Counted from the first letter of the stretch, positions 53,931 to 63,475 are shown. The stretch: DNA of 64,000 nucleotides from DAOTXR01 sp034435375 (GCA_034435375.1 DAOTXR010000052.1:234220-298219), one strand, 5' to 3'. The notes: generated by a model not told the origin, from the sequence alone. Numbers and translations are program-made.

Positions 53931-54120
53931 CGAAGGGCATCGAGAATTGGCTCCACCCTGCCAAGAGCGATGCGCGACTCTTGAATGTCATGGGACATCT
54001 GTGACAAATGCCACTAGCAATGAAGTAGACCAAAGCGATATTCTGATAATAATTATCTTGAAAGTCTACCTGGAATCGGATAGGCGATCCGGAGTCACTC
54101 ACTGATCGGGAGTCATCACT

Positions 54121-55602
54121 ATGCCAATCTTTACACCCGCACGCCGTTGGCAACCTGCTTTTCGACCCTTCAAGCGTGAGACGTTTGGTCGCCGGACGTT
54201 GGCCAGCATTGAGCTTGCCATCAAAGGCCCCTTGTTTGGGTGTCGCATGTGCGGCAACTGCCTGCTGCAAGAGACGGCCTTCATTTGCCCGATGGAGTGT
54301 CCCAAGGGGGCACGCAATGGCCCCTGTGGCGGTTCTACGCCTGAGCACTGCTATGTCGATGAGACACGTCCCTGCATCTGGTACAAGATTTACGAGCGTG
54401 CTTTCCGGATGGGCCGCCAGGAAAAGCTGCTCGAAGTTCTGCCGCCGCTTGACTGGGACAAGGTCGGCGGCGAGACTTGGCTGGACGTGATCGACCAAGT
54501 CCGTGAAGTGGGGCCGGGGAAGTTTGTGAACGGTATGCTCTCTGGCGATCCCGTGAAGCGTCACGAAACATGGGAGTCAGTCTTTATGCCGGTCCGTCAG
54601 CCAGACTGGTGGGCAGGTGACGCTGAGTACCACCCCCCGGCCTACAGTGAGCCGGTGTCTGAGCTGGAGCGCCGCCTGAAGGCCGGGCAGTTTGTGGTCA
54701 CTGCGGAGGTCGCTCCACCGATGAGCACCGCCACAGGCAAGCTTGTCCGCAATATTGAGATGGTCAAGCCCTATGTCTCAGCGATTAACTTCACTGACAG
54801 CCCGTCAGCCACCGCTCGCATGTCGAGTCTGGCATGTAGCGTGTTGGCCATTCAGAATGGCGGCGAGCCTGTGATGCAAATTGCTGCCCGCGACCGCACT
54901 CGAACAGGGCTGCAAGCTGAGGTCATCGGTGCGAATGCGCTTGGTGTGCGCAACATCCTGTGCCTGTCCGGTGACCACGGTCGCATGGGCCCGGCCCCAA
55001 TGGGGCGTTTGGATGTGATTGATATCGACTCGATTCAGATGCTGTGGATCCTGCGCCGGATGCGCGATGATGGCGTCTACCTGGATGGGCGTGAGATCAA
55101 AAACCCACCGCAGATCTTCTTGGGAGCTGCGGCAGCGCCATTTGCGTCTAGGCCAGAGTTCCAGGCTATCCGAGAGCACAAGAAGGTCAACGCTGGGGCA
55201 CAGTTCTTCCAGACCAACCTAGTTTACGATGTGGGGGGGTTGGAAGTGTGGCTGAACGAGCTGGCTAAGCGCAACATCCTGGACAAGGTGTACATCCTGG
55301 TCGGCATCACACCGCTCAAGAGCTACAAGATGGCCCGCTACATGAACGATGATGTTCCTGGCGTCTTTATCCCGGAACCGATCTTGAAGCGCATGGAGAA
55401 TGCTGGTGACGGCGCAATGGAAGAGGGCGTGTCCATTGCCTTAGAATTAATCGAGGGCGTCAAGAAGCTACAGGGCATCCATGGCATCCACCTGATGGCC
55501 GTGGGCTGGGAAGAAGTCGTCCCACGCATCGTCACTGAGGCGGGATTGCTGCCGCCCGGTTTTGTGGCTCCTGAGATCAAAGAGGCTGCTACGACCGGGT
55601 AA
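54121..55602 (+). CDS. Single-chain MetV-MetF: zinc-finger domain fused to methylenetetrahydrofolate reductase
   Basis: 493 residues. Residues 1-150 are a MetV-type Cys-rich domain with eight Cys (41, 44, 47, 56, 60, 69, 77, 85; FGCRMCGNC to RPCIWYK). From about 185 an MTHFR TIM barrel follows: FVVTAEVAPPMSTATGKLV (Glu at the catalytic position), INFTDSPSATARMS, NILCLSGDH. In acetogens metV and metF are separate genes whose products form a complex; here they are one protein, so electrons can pass internally. Makes methyl-H4folate for AcsE. GGGAG is 8 nt before the ATG; 243 nt from acsE. Confidence 0.9.
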   Translation: MPIFTPARRWQPAFRPFKRETFGRRTLASIELAIKGPLFGCRMCGNCLLQETAFICPMECPKGARNGPCGGSTPEHCYVDETRPCIWYKIYERAFRMGRQEKLLEVLPPLDWDKVGGETWLDVIDQVREVGPGKFVNGMLSGDPVKRHETWESVFMPVRQPDWWAGDAEYHPPAYSEPVSELERRLKAGQFVVTAEVAPPMSTATGKLVRNIEMVKPYVSAINFTDSPSATARMSSLACSVLAIQNGGEPVMQIAARDRTRTGLQAEVIGANALGVRNILCLSGDHGRMGPAPMGRLDVIDIDSIQMLWILRRMRDDGVYLDGREIKNPPQIFLGAAAAPFASRPEFQAIREHKKVNAGAQFFQTNLVYDVGGLEVWLNELAKRNILDKVYILVGITPLKSYKMARYMNDDVPGVFIPEPILKRMENAGDGAMEEGVSIALELIEGVKKLQGIHGIHLMAVGWEEVVPRIVTEAGLLPPGFVAPEIKEAATTG

Positions 55603-55731
55603 GCGGTTCTGCCAGCCGTGCCAGCATCTCGGCGCAACCGACGAGGATGCCAACGAAGCCCAAACAGTGCTGTTGAGTGTGTCGAGGCACACGAAGACCC
55701 GACAACAGGGCCTAATCTTATCGGAGAAATA

Positions 55732-55768
55732 CTTGGCCGCGTGGCACTCTTGATGTCACGCGGCCAAG
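55732..55768. terminator. Long stem-loop between convergent metVF and the membrane protein gene
   Basis: 15-bp stem (55732-55746 with 55754-55768) with one wobble, core TTGGCCGCGTG/CACGCGGCCAA. No T-run but well placed. Confidence 0.6.
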
Positions 55769-55828
55769 CTGTAAGGAGAGGACCATTCACCTGATCAATT
55801 TCGCCAGGTTATCACCGCGACAGACTTC

Positions 55829-57121
55829 TTAGCTGCCGGAGATCGACGGCAATCCGGTTGGTGGAGTGCTGCTGCCGGACAGGCCGCCCGATGCACTCGG
55901 ACGAACAGCCTGGGCCTCCCGTCGCCAAGCAGCCAGTTCGATGGTGATGCGATCGATGACGCCATTAGGTGGCATGGCGCCGGCTTTGTAAGCCAAGTCA
56001 ACGATGCGAGCCTGGATACGCAGGGTAGCCGTTTCGAGCAGCAGCCGGTCGCCAGTCCGGGCCAAGACGGCTTCTCCCTTAGGCGCGAGCTTGGCCCTGA
56101 TGGCATCATCATTGAAAGCATGGTCAGACATCAGCACCTTGGTCACGGTGCGGATGTCGTTCTTATCGAACAACCAGACTTCCAACGCAGTGACATTCTT
56201 GGCTTCGCCTGTGCTGCCAATGGTCTCGGAGACCCCTACGCCAGTTTCCCCTAAGAACTCGCCAGACGAGGTCTCAATGCTGAAAGAGTCGTCGTAGAGA
56301 TCATCCCCATGCAGGTAGGTTGTCATGAACTGAACAATAGGTGGTTCCTGCCCCTGAGCTTCGAAGTCGGTTTTCTCAGCGGCTTTGGAAAGCTGCGCGC
56401 CCATCGCTGCAACACTGCGAGGTTCAGTTGGCTCTTCCTTCTTACGCCCTAAGCCAGGCAGCGATGGCAGCGCCGCTCGGGGGCGGGCCGCCGCAGCTGA
56501 AGGCTGAGTCTCGCCAGCCGGCGAGGGGGGCGGAGGCGCACCCGGCCTGGGTGGGGCTGGGGCAGCTGCGGGTGACGGCGCTGGCGCACCCACACTGGCA
56601 GGTCTGGCGGGTACAGCTGCGGTCGGTTCTCCACCGGAGCGGGCAACGATCAGAATCCCGTAGACCACGATGATGAGAGCCATCAGCGCGATCACAATCG
56701 GCCCGACCAGGCTGCCGAACGAAACCCACGACGTGGTCGGTTTGGCTCTGCATACGTCCACCTGCGGATTCTGGACAATCAGGTTGCTAGCCACCAACGT
56801 GTAGAGCTGATCTAGGTTGCGCTTCTTGGTAACGTCCGAGCCATAGCGTAGGTTTGCCTCCTCAAAGGCCCTGCTCAGCCCGTCGTTGGCCTGGCAGATG
56901 AAGGACAGCCGATCGATGGCCAGGGCGTCGTTGTTGTCCAGCGCGTAGGCGTCGGCAACAGCCTGGACGTAGATGCCCTGGTAGCTGATGTGCAGCTGCC
57001 AGATACCAGTGTCGGCGATATTGACGCCGGACGCTCCCCAGATGTACCCCAGGAAAGCACTGATCGCCAGGACAACCAGCAAAGTCAATACAGGCTTGAG
57101 CTTTCCGATCTGTTCGGCCAT
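55829..57121 (-). CDS. Two-TM membrane protein with Pro/Ala-rich linker, function unknown
   Basis: 430 residues. TM1 about 10-30, an extracytoplasmic helical domain (35-130) with two Cys (FICQAN, VDVCRA), TM2 about 134-158, a long Pro/Ala-rich linker (165-225), then a cytoplasmic domain (about 240-395) with ISGS C-terminus. The cytoplasmic part opens with EPPIVQFMTTYLHGDDLYDDSFSIE and has beta-rich LGETGVGVSETIG. I recognise no family. Transcribed alone; ends toward the convergent metVF gene. Confidence 0.75.
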   Translation of the reverse strand: MAEQIGKLKPVLTLLVVLAISAFLGYIWGASGVNIADTGIWQLHISYQGIYVQAVADAYALDNNDALAIDRLSFICQANDGLSRAFEEANLRYGSDVTKKRNLDQLYTLVASNLIVQNPQVDVCRAKPTTSWVSFGSLVGPIVIALMALIIVVYGILIVARSGGEPTAAVPARPASVGAPAPSPAAAPAPPRPGAPPPPSPAGETQPSAAAARPRAALPSLPGLGRKKEEPTEPRSVAAMGAQLSKAAEKTDFEAQGQEPPIVQFMTTYLHGDDLYDDSFSIETSSGEFLGETGVGVSETIGSTGEAKNVTALEVWLFDKNDIRTVTKVLMSDHAFNDDAIRAKLAPKGEAVLARTGDRLLLETATLRIQARIVDLAYKAGAMPPNGVIDRITIELAAWRREAQAVRPSASGGLSGSSTPPTGLPSISGS

Positions 57122-57275
57122 AGCAGTCCGACCCTTCCTTAAAGCTCTGGCAATGATCTCCCCCCTGTCTTGTAAGTGGGGCGATCTAGATGTAGAAAGA
57201 TGGTCCCTTGCTATTGTACTCTAACACTTGACCAGCACAAGTAAGGTCGGTCCTCTGAGCGGTGTTAGGATTCCC

Positions 57276-59660
57276 CTATGACGACTCGACCCGCTGCTCG
57301 GCAGAAGGCAAACTGTCCAGACGTATCTGCTCTTCGCAAACCAGGCACCGCGCCCATTCCTTGTTTTGAACGACCAACATACTGCCACACACCGGGCACG
57401 AGTCGGGCAGAGGACGTTTCCAACTGGTCCAGTCGCAAGCCGGATAGTTCGCACATCCGTAGAAGATGCGTTGCTTGCGGGTTTTGCGCTCGACGATCTC
57501 ACCGCCACACTGAGGACAGGCGACGCCGATTCGCTCAAGCCAGGGTTCGGTGTAGCGGCAGTTCGGGAAGTCAGAACAGCCGATAAACTTGCCATAACGC
57601 CCCCAGCGGACGATGAGCGGATGGCCACAACGGGGGCAATCACGCCCGACGTTCTCGTCACCCAGGTCGACGTTAGGGGCCCGCACTCGTGCAGACTCGA
57701 CCTCAGCCTTGAACGGCCAGTAGAAATCGCGCAGTACCGGAACCCAATCTTGCTCACCTGACGCAATGCGGTCTAAGTTGTCCTCCATACGGGCGGTGAA
57801 ACTGACATCCACGATCTCTGCAAAGTACTGCACCAGGAGATCGTTGACGATTATGCCAGTCTCAGTCGGAAAAAGGCGCTTGTTCTCGCGCCGGACGTAG
57901 CCGCGTTGTTGGATGGTGTTCAGAATCGGTGCGTAGGTGCTGGGCCGCCCGATGCCGTACTCCTCAAGCGCCTTAACGAGTGAAGCTTCAGTGTAGCGCG
58001 GCGGTGGCTGGGTGAAATGCTGCTGTGGGAGCAGCTTGATCAGATCGAGCAGCTCACCTTCGACCAACGGTGGGAATAGGCGGTTCAGGTCCTGATCTGC
58101 CGGGTTATCCTCGTCGATATAGTCGGCATAGACGGCAAGAAAGCCCGGGAAGCGAACCGTTGAACCGGAGGCTCGGAACAGGTAGGGCTTGTTACCATTG
58201 GAGGACCCCTTAGGTCCAGCCAACACGTCGACACGGATGGTGTCGTAAACCGCTGGGGCCATCTGGCTGGCAACGAAGCGCTGCCAGATCAGCGTATACA
58301 GGCGCAATTGCTCGTTGCTCAGATGCTCCTTGAGCGAGTCGGGCGTGCGAAAAACGCTGGTGGGTCGGATGGCCTCATGGGCCTCCTGCGCGCCTTTGAC
58401 CTTCCTGGTGTAAAGGTTGGGGGTCTCAGGCAGATAGTCAGCTCCGTAGTACTCAGCAATGAATGTGGCGGCTTCTTTCTGGGCTTGCTCCGCCACGTTG
58501 GTGCTATCGGTGCGCATGTAGGTAATCAGTCCGACCTCATCGCCGGTGCCAATATCGATGCCTTCGTAAAGCTGTTGGGCAATGCCCATCGTGCGGCGGG
58601 CCGTGAAACCCAGGCGGCGCGAGGCTTCCTGCTGCATGGTGCTGGTCGTGAAGGGCGGGGCGGCGCTGCGTCTACGTTGCCCAAGCTTGATCGAATCGAC
58701 CACGTACTCGGCTGCCTCAAGTTCCTTCAAGACCGGCGTAACAGCCTCCTCGTTGGGGAAGGCAGGTTCCTCGCCGTACATCCTCACCAGCCTGGCCACA
58801 AAGCTCTGACGTTTGGGCAGGTCGTGCTCAGCGGCGCGGGCCAATTCGGCGTCAATGGTCCAGTACTCTTCAGGAACAAAGCGCTCGATCTCGCGCTCGC
58901 GCTCGACGATCAGGCGCACAGCCACTGACTGAACACGGCCCGCTGACAGGCGTGGACGAACTTTCTCCCACAGCAGTGGGCTAAGCTCATATCCAACCAG
59001 CCGATCAAGGATGCGCCGGGCCTGTTGTGCATTGACCAGGTCCATGTTGATTGCGCGGGGGGCTTGGAAGGCCGCAAGGACGGCGTCTTTGGTGACCTCA
59101 TAGAACTCCACGCGGTGGACGCGTTCCTCATCGATTTCGGCAGCCGCCACCAGATGCCAGGCGATGGCCTCTCCTTCACGGTCGGGGTCGGTAGCTAGGT
59201 AAACTTCCTCGGCCTGCGCTGCTGCAGCTTTAAGCTCCTTGACAACCTCGCGCTTTTCTTGGGGCACCCGATAACGTGGTGTGAAGTCGTTCTCTATATC
59301 CACTGAGAGTTGCGACTTCAGCAGGTCACGCACATGCCCAATCGAGGCTTTGACGCGGTACTCGCTGCCCAGGTAGTGTCCAAGAGTGCGGGCTTTAGCC
59401 GGTGACTCGACGATGACAAGTTTGCCCCTGCGCGGCGTGGCGTTATTCTTCTTGTTGCCCTTCTGGGTTCTTGGCGTCATTTCCAGCTTAGGCAGACTGG
59501 CGTGAGCCGGGGTCGCCCCAGCACGGTAGAGCGTTGTGCCGCATTCAGGGCAAACGCCCCGTGTTACGGGTCGCCCAGCTCTATTAAAAGTGGCCTCTGC
59601 TTTGTTAAGCGGGCGCTTGGTCTTGCACTTTATGCAGTACACCAGTAGTTCTTCATTCAT
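57276..59660 (-). CDS. topA: DNA topoisomerase I (type IA) with N-terminal zinc ribbon
   Basis: 794 residues. Unusual first ~45 residues: CIKCKTK ... CPECGTT zinc ribbon (DUF5679-like), then a basic linker. Toprim domain KLVIVESPAKA with acidic motif ATDPDREGEA, active-site Tyr381 in LITYMRTDST, and two C-terminal four-Cys zinc ribbons (CPRCGHP...C, CPQCGGE...C) plus a third CPVCGSMLV...CLVC. Relaxes negative supercoils through single-strand passage. Start overlaps the manC stop by ATGA, so topA is translated after manC. Confidence 0.95.
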   Translation of the reverse strand: MNEELLVYCIKCKTKRPLNKAEATFNRAGRPVTRGVCPECGTTLYRAGATPAHASLPKLEMTPRTQKGNKKNNATPRRGKLVIVESPAKARTLGHYLGSEYRVKASIGHVRDLLKSQLSVDIENDFTPRYRVPQEKREVVKELKAAAAQAEEVYLATDPDREGEAIAWHLVAAAEIDEERVHRVEFYEVTKDAVLAAFQAPRAINMDLVNAQQARRILDRLVGYELSPLLWEKVRPRLSAGRVQSVAVRLIVEREREIERFVPEEYWTIDAELARAAEHDLPKRQSFVARLVRMYGEEPAFPNEEAVTPVLKELEAAEYVVDSIKLGQRRRSAAPPFTTSTMQQEASRRLGFTARRTMGIAQQLYEGIDIGTGDEVGLITYMRTDSTNVAEQAQKEAATFIAEYYGADYLPETPNLYTRKVKGAQEAHEAIRPTSVFRTPDSLKEHLSNEQLRLYTLIWQRFVASQMAPAVYDTIRVDVLAGPKGSSNGNKPYLFRASGSTVRFPGFLAVYADYIDEDNPADQDLNRLFPPLVEGELLDLIKLLPQQHFTQPPPRYTEASLVKALEEYGIGRPSTYAPILNTIQQRGYVRRENKRLFPTETGIIVNDLLVQYFAEIVDVSFTARMEDNLDRIASGEQDWVPVLRDFYWPFKAEVESARVRAPNVDLGDENVGRDCPRCGHPLIVRWGRYGKFIGCSDFPNCRYTEPWLERIGVACPQCGGEIVERKTRKQRIFYGCANYPACDWTSWKRPLPDSCPVCGSMLVVQNKEWARCLVCEEQIRLDSLPSAEQRVESS

Positions 59661-60742
59661 AGATAAGTGTTCCGTTGCTCTCGTTTCAGTTGTTCGACGA
59701 TCTGCCTCACGTCCTGAGCGCGATCACGACGGCAGACTAACAGGGAGTCCCCCGTATCAACGATGATTAGGTTCTCGATGCCAATGGCTGCAACCAGCCG
59801 TTTGCTGATGATTAATGTGCCAGTGGTATCAAGCAGAAGCGGAGTCTCGCTGGCGTGAATGACATTCTCGTGGTTGCCGGATGACAGGACATTGTAGAGA
59901 GCACTAAAGTTGCCGATATCGCTCCATCCCAACTCCACAGGAATGACATAGACATCCTCGCGAATATGCTCCATCAGCGCAAAATCTACCGAGATTCGGC
60001 GCACTTCAGGCCAGACCTGGGCCAGGACCTCGTCGTAGTCGGGCCGACCAATTGTTGCTTCCAGGCGGGCAAGCACGCTGTAGATGTCTGGCGCGTGGCG
60101 CCTAAATTCGGCCATCACGCGCTGGACTGTCCAGGTAAACATACCACTATTCCAACTAAAATTTCCACTCAACAGATACTGCTCGGCAGTGTGTTGATCG
60201 GGCTTCTCGTGAAACTGCTTAAGAGCAAAGACCTCAACGCCATCCACAGAGCGATCCAGCCTGCCCCGTTCGATGTAGCCGAACCCAGTTGCAGGAAACG
60301 TGGGCGTGATGCCCAACGTGACGATAGCTCCCGACGCAGCAACCCGACTGGCAATTTCAAGCACCTGGTGAAACTTTCCCACATCCTTGATGTGATGATC
60401 GGCGGTCAGCACAGCCATCACAGCCTGGGGATCGCGGTGCCCAATGTGAATCGCACCCAAGCCAACTGCCGGAGCGGTGTCACGCCCTTCCGGCTCGATG
60501 ATGAAATTCTCGGCGGGCAGGGAAGGGGCCTGCTCGCGCAGGCTCGCCGTTAGGTCGGAGTTAGCAACTACCAGGATACGTTCCGGCGGAAAGAGCGGAG
60601 AGAGCCGCTCAACCGAGACCTGGAACATAGAAAGGCTCTGGTCGACGAGCGGGATCAGAGGCTTGGGCTGGCTCTCGCGGCTGAGTGGCCAAAGGCGAGT
60701 CCCTGCACCACCAGCCATGATTAATGCGTAAGTATTTGTCAT
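59657..60742 (-). CDS. manC: Mannose-1-phosphate guanylyltransferase
   Basis: 361 residues: single nucleotidyltransferase domain, no C-terminal isomerase domain. Signature GGAGTRLWPLSRESQPKPLI, then NFIIEPEGRDTAPAVGL and GFGYIERG; SWNSGMFTWT in the sugar-binding half. Makes GDP-mannose for glycans, feeding glycosyltransferases such as the membrane enzyme at 2.3 kb. Stop overlaps topA start (ATGA). Preceded by hairpins that share sequence with those in front of acsV. Confidence 0.93.
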   Translation of the reverse strand: MTNTYALIMAGGAGTRLWPLSRESQPKPLIPLVDQSLSMFQVSVERLSPLFPPERILVVANSDLTASLREQAPSLPAENFIIEPEGRDTAPAVGLGAIHIGHRDPQAVMAVLTADHHIKDVGKFHQVLEIASRVAASGAIVTLGITPTFPATGFGYIERGRLDRSVDGVEVFALKQFHEKPDQHTAEQYLLSGNFSWNSGMFTWTVQRVMAEFRRHAPDIYSVLARLEATIGRPDYDEVLAQVWPEVRRISVDFALMEHIREDVYVIPVELGWSDIGNFSALYNVLSSGNHENVIHASETPLLLDTTGTLIISKRLVAAIGIENLIIVDTGDSLLVCRRDRAQDVRQIVEQLKREQRNTYL

Positions 60743-60784
60743 GGCTTTTCTTGTAAAAACAATGAACCCAACGACAGGCTAAGA

Positions 60785-60839
60785 GTTTCTCTGAAAGTCT
60801 TTGAAAAGATTTTCGGAGAAACCTCAGGTTTTGCAAAAC
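60785..60839. repeat. Hairpin plus GTTTTGCAAAAC palindrome between dprA and manC
   Basis: 17-bp hairpin (60785-60801 with 60806-60822, TGAA loop, two wobbles) starting GTTTC and ending GAAAC, followed by CTCAGG and the 12-nt palindrome GTTTTGCAAAAC (60828-60839), then ACCTA. Related to the hairpins at 50868-50960. Confidence 0.75.
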
Positions 60840-60841
60840 AC

Positions 60842-61942
60842 CTAATTGCGCACATATGTCATTGTGCCAACTTGGCGCACCATGCCTTTCAACTCAAGTG
60901 TGACCAGCACGCTGCTCACAACAGCCACCGGCAGCTTGCAGCGCTGGGTCAGTTCATCGATGTGCAGTGGATCGGCAGACAAATAGCCCAACACGGTTTG
61001 CTCATTGCCGTCCATTGCCGGGAGGCTGGCGCGGGCCTGGACATACTGCGTGATGCGCTCCAGGTTCAACACGTCGAGTACATCCTGAGCCGACAGAACT
61101 GGGTGCGCGCCCTCCTGGATCAGACTGTTGGTGCCTGCGCTGCTATGGGCAGTGATGTTGCCTGGCACAGCGAACACCTCACGGCCCTGTTCAAGGGCGT
61201 ACCCAGCAGTGAGCAGCGCCCCGGACTTGACTCCCGCTTCGGTGATAAGCACGCCACGCGCTAGCCCACTGATCACACGGTTGCGGGTTGGGAAGTTGGT
61301 GCCCACTGGCTTTGTCCCCAGCGGAAAGACCGTCATCAGCGCACCGTGTTGTACGATCTGCGCCGCCAGTCGTCGATGTTCGGGTGGGTAGATCGCGTCC
61401 AGGCCGCAGGGCAGCACTGCTACGGTGCGCCCTTTCACCTCGAGAGCAGCCTGGTGCGCCTCGGCGTCAATGCCACGAGCCAGCCCGCTGACGATGGTCA
61501 GCCCACTGGCTGCCAGCTCGCTGGCCAGCTGATGAGTTACCTGACGGCCATATGGGCTAGCTGAGCGTGTGCCGACAATGGCCAGGGACCACTCATCCAC
61601 TGCTGACAGGCTGCCGCGCAGATAGAGCACAGGTGGCGCGTGACCGATCTCACGGAGCTGAGCCAGCAACACCGGGTAATCATCATCTTCCCAGGTCAAG
61701 ACAGCGATGCCCAGCTTATCCAGACGAGCCAACTCGGCGTCCAGATCGAGATGGCGTCGTGTTTCGATCAGGCTGTCGAGCACCCGGCGATCCAGACCTG
61801 CTGCACGCAAGTCACCCGCCGACGCATGCCAAGCCTCGCGCAGTGACCCAAAGTGATCGACAAGCTGTCGGATACGCGTCGGCCCGATGCCCTTGGTGAT
61901 ACTGAAGCCAACCCAGTACTGACGCTCGCTCACCGTTGCCAT
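60842..61942 (-). CDS. dprA: DNA-processing protein DprA
   Basis: 366 residues. N-terminal HhH/SAM-like helices (ITKGIGPTRIRQLVDHFG), Rossmann-type core with VGTRSASPYGRQ, VSGLARGIDAEAH and PCGLDAIYPPEHR, and C-terminal winged helix (PLHIDELTQRCKLPVAVVSSVLVTL start PLHIDEL). Binds incoming single-stranded DNA and loads RecA during transformation. Start ATG 61942; the open frame goes on to 62071, into the dgt gene. 47 nt after dgt. Confidence 0.93.
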   Translation of the reverse strand: MATVSERQYWVGFSITKGIGPTRIRQLVDHFGSLREAWHASAGDLRAAGLDRRVLDSLIETRRHLDLDAELARLDKLGIAVLTWEDDDYPVLLAQLREIGHAPPVLYLRGSLSAVDEWSLAIVGTRSASPYGRQVTHQLASELAASGLTIVSGLARGIDAEAHQAALEVKGRTVAVLPCGLDAIYPPEHRRLAAQIVQHGALMTVFPLGTKPVGTNFPTRNRVISGLARGVLITEAGVKSGALLTAGYALEQGREVFAVPGNITAHSSAGTNSLIQEGAHPVLSAQDVLDVLNLERITQYVQARASLPAMDGNEQTVLGYLSADPLHIDELTQRCKLPVAVVSSVLVTLELKGMVRQVGTMTYVRN

Positions 61943-61989
61943 CTGCCTATCGTTGAGGCCGATAAACATTACCCCAAAACACCAAACTG

Positions 61990-63150
61990 TCAAGGCCGAG
62001 AGAACGGATCGAAAAGCTTTTGGTATTCCTCCAGAGCAAAGCGATCGGTCATTCCAGCAATGTAGTCGCACACCACGCGCTGTAGAGTCTCGTTACCTTC
62101 CTGCAACCGCTGCTGCGTCGAGGTGGGTAACTGCTCCGGTGCTGAGATATAGGCATTGAACAGTTCAGTGATGAAACGCTCGGCCTTCTTGGCCATCCGC
62201 ACGACACGGTAATGGTGATACATGTTTTGATAGAGGAAGTCTTTAAGCTCGCGGATCATGGCAGCGATTTCATCGCTGTGGCCAATCACATGGTAGGGAA
62301 GTCGCTGAAGCTCCTCGACCGATTCTGGGCTGGCCTCAGTAAGCCTGCTATGTGTGCTGCGGCAGACGTCACGCACCAGAATGCCAATCAGGCGGCGGAT
62401 CAGGCGGTGGCGCGTTAGCTCATCAAATTCTTCAACCCTGAAGCCAATCTCACGTTTGCCCAGTTCCCACAGGCCTAGTCCCTCAAGGCTGCGAGGGGTC
62501 AGCAGCCCGGCATACAGTCCATCATCCAGATCGTGCACCGTATAAGCCAGCTCATCGGCAATGTTGGCGATCTGGGCTTCGAGGCTGGCTCCTTTCTGTG
62601 GCTCATATTCTGGGCCGACAGCGCTAATATCATACTCGGTCTCATGTTTGACGATCCCCTCGCGCACTTCGTAGGTGAGATTGAGGCCGTGGAAGTTGGG
62701 ATAGCGTCGTTCAAGTAGCGTGACTATGCGCAGGGACTGCTGATTATGGTCGAAGCCGCCATGCTCCTTCATCAGCCTAGACAGCGTTTCTTCACCCGAA
62801 TGACCAAATGGTGGATGACCAATATCATGCACCAGGCAGATCGCTTCGACCAAATCTTCGTTTGCACCGAGCATACGTGCGATCGTCTGCCCGATCTGCG
62901 CCACCTCCAGTGTGTGTGTGAGGCGCGTACGGAAGTAATCGCCCTCGTGGTTGACAAAGACCTGGGTCTTGTACTCCAGACGCCGAAAGGCTGTCGTGTG
63001 CAGAATGCGGTCTCGATCACGCTGGAAGACCGTACGGTGATCATCCTCCTTCTCTGGGTAGACGCGTCCGCGCGTGTCGGCGCTTTTCATCCCGTAAGGA
63101 GCCAGGGTCTGTCGCTCCCGCTGTTCGAGCATCTCGCGAGTCACAATCAT
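61990..63150 (-). CDS. dgt: Deoxyguanosinetriphosphate triphosphohydrolase-like HD protein
   Basis: 386 residues. HD-domain metal ligands visible: RTRLTHTLEVAQIG, CLVHDIGHPPFGHSGE, and later HETEYD and the ANIADELAYTVHDLDD block with the last Asp. Hydrolyses dNTPs to the nucleoside and triphosphate, thereby setting dNTP pools; this is the shorter dGTPase-like bacterial type. First gene of the dgt-dprA-manC-topA run, all DNA-linked except manC. Confidence 0.92.
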   Translation of the reverse strand: MIVTREMLEQRERQTLAPYGMKSADTRGRVYPEKEDDHRTVFQRDRDRILHTTAFRRLEYKTQVFVNHEGDYFRTRLTHTLEVAQIGQTIARMLGANEDLVEAICLVHDIGHPPFGHSGEETLSRLMKEHGGFDHNQQSLRIVTLLERRYPNFHGLNLTYEVREGIVKHETEYDISAVGPEYEPQKGASLEAQIANIADELAYTVHDLDDGLYAGLLTPRSLEGLGLWELGKREIGFRVEEFDELTRHRLIRRLIGILVRDVCRSTHSRLTEASPESVEELQRLPYHVIGHSDEIAAMIRELKDFLYQNMYHHYRVVRMAKKAERFITELFNAYISAPEQLPTSTQQRLQEGNETLQRVVCDYIAGMTDRFALEEYQKLFDPFSRP

Positions 63151-63288
63151 CGGTATCCCCTCGCCGTGTCAGCAAATACCTACCAGGGCAGTTTAATCCG
63201 CCCACGCAGCAGTGTCAATCGGCCGGGGTGTCTGATAGCACGAAAAAGTGTAGCAAAAATGGTTCTGGAGGAGACTTTATGGACGCGA

Positions 63289-63333
63289 AGGTGCACCCAT
63301 GGGGTTAAAATTGCTCTGAATTTTCGTGCACCT
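63289..63333. repeat. Inverted repeat upstream of dgt
   Basis: AGGTGCAC (63289-63296) and GTGCACCT (63326-63333), with inner AAAATT / AATTTT. Lies in the 325-nt gene-free stretch between dgt and the transposase stub; no other feature seen in that stretch except the next hairpin. Confidence 0.5.
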
Positions 63334-63422
63334 GTCAGGAGGGGGGGGTTCTTGTTTGGGGCAAGAAATGCTTTCTCAAGATTCAGGCAGGGGTCCTCCG
63401 CAGTATTCTCAATAAAAATGCG

Positions 63423-63471
63423 ACTCCGTGATAGAGTTGTGGAGACAAAACCAACAACACAATCACGGAGT
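63423..63471. repeat. 18-bp imperfect inverted repeat beside the transposase stub
   Basis: ACTCCGTGAT (63423-63432) and ATCACGGAGT (63462-63471) are exact; extending inward 16 of 18 positions pair. Four nt before the ATG of the stub. Confidence 0.65.
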
Positions 63472-63475
63472 ACTG

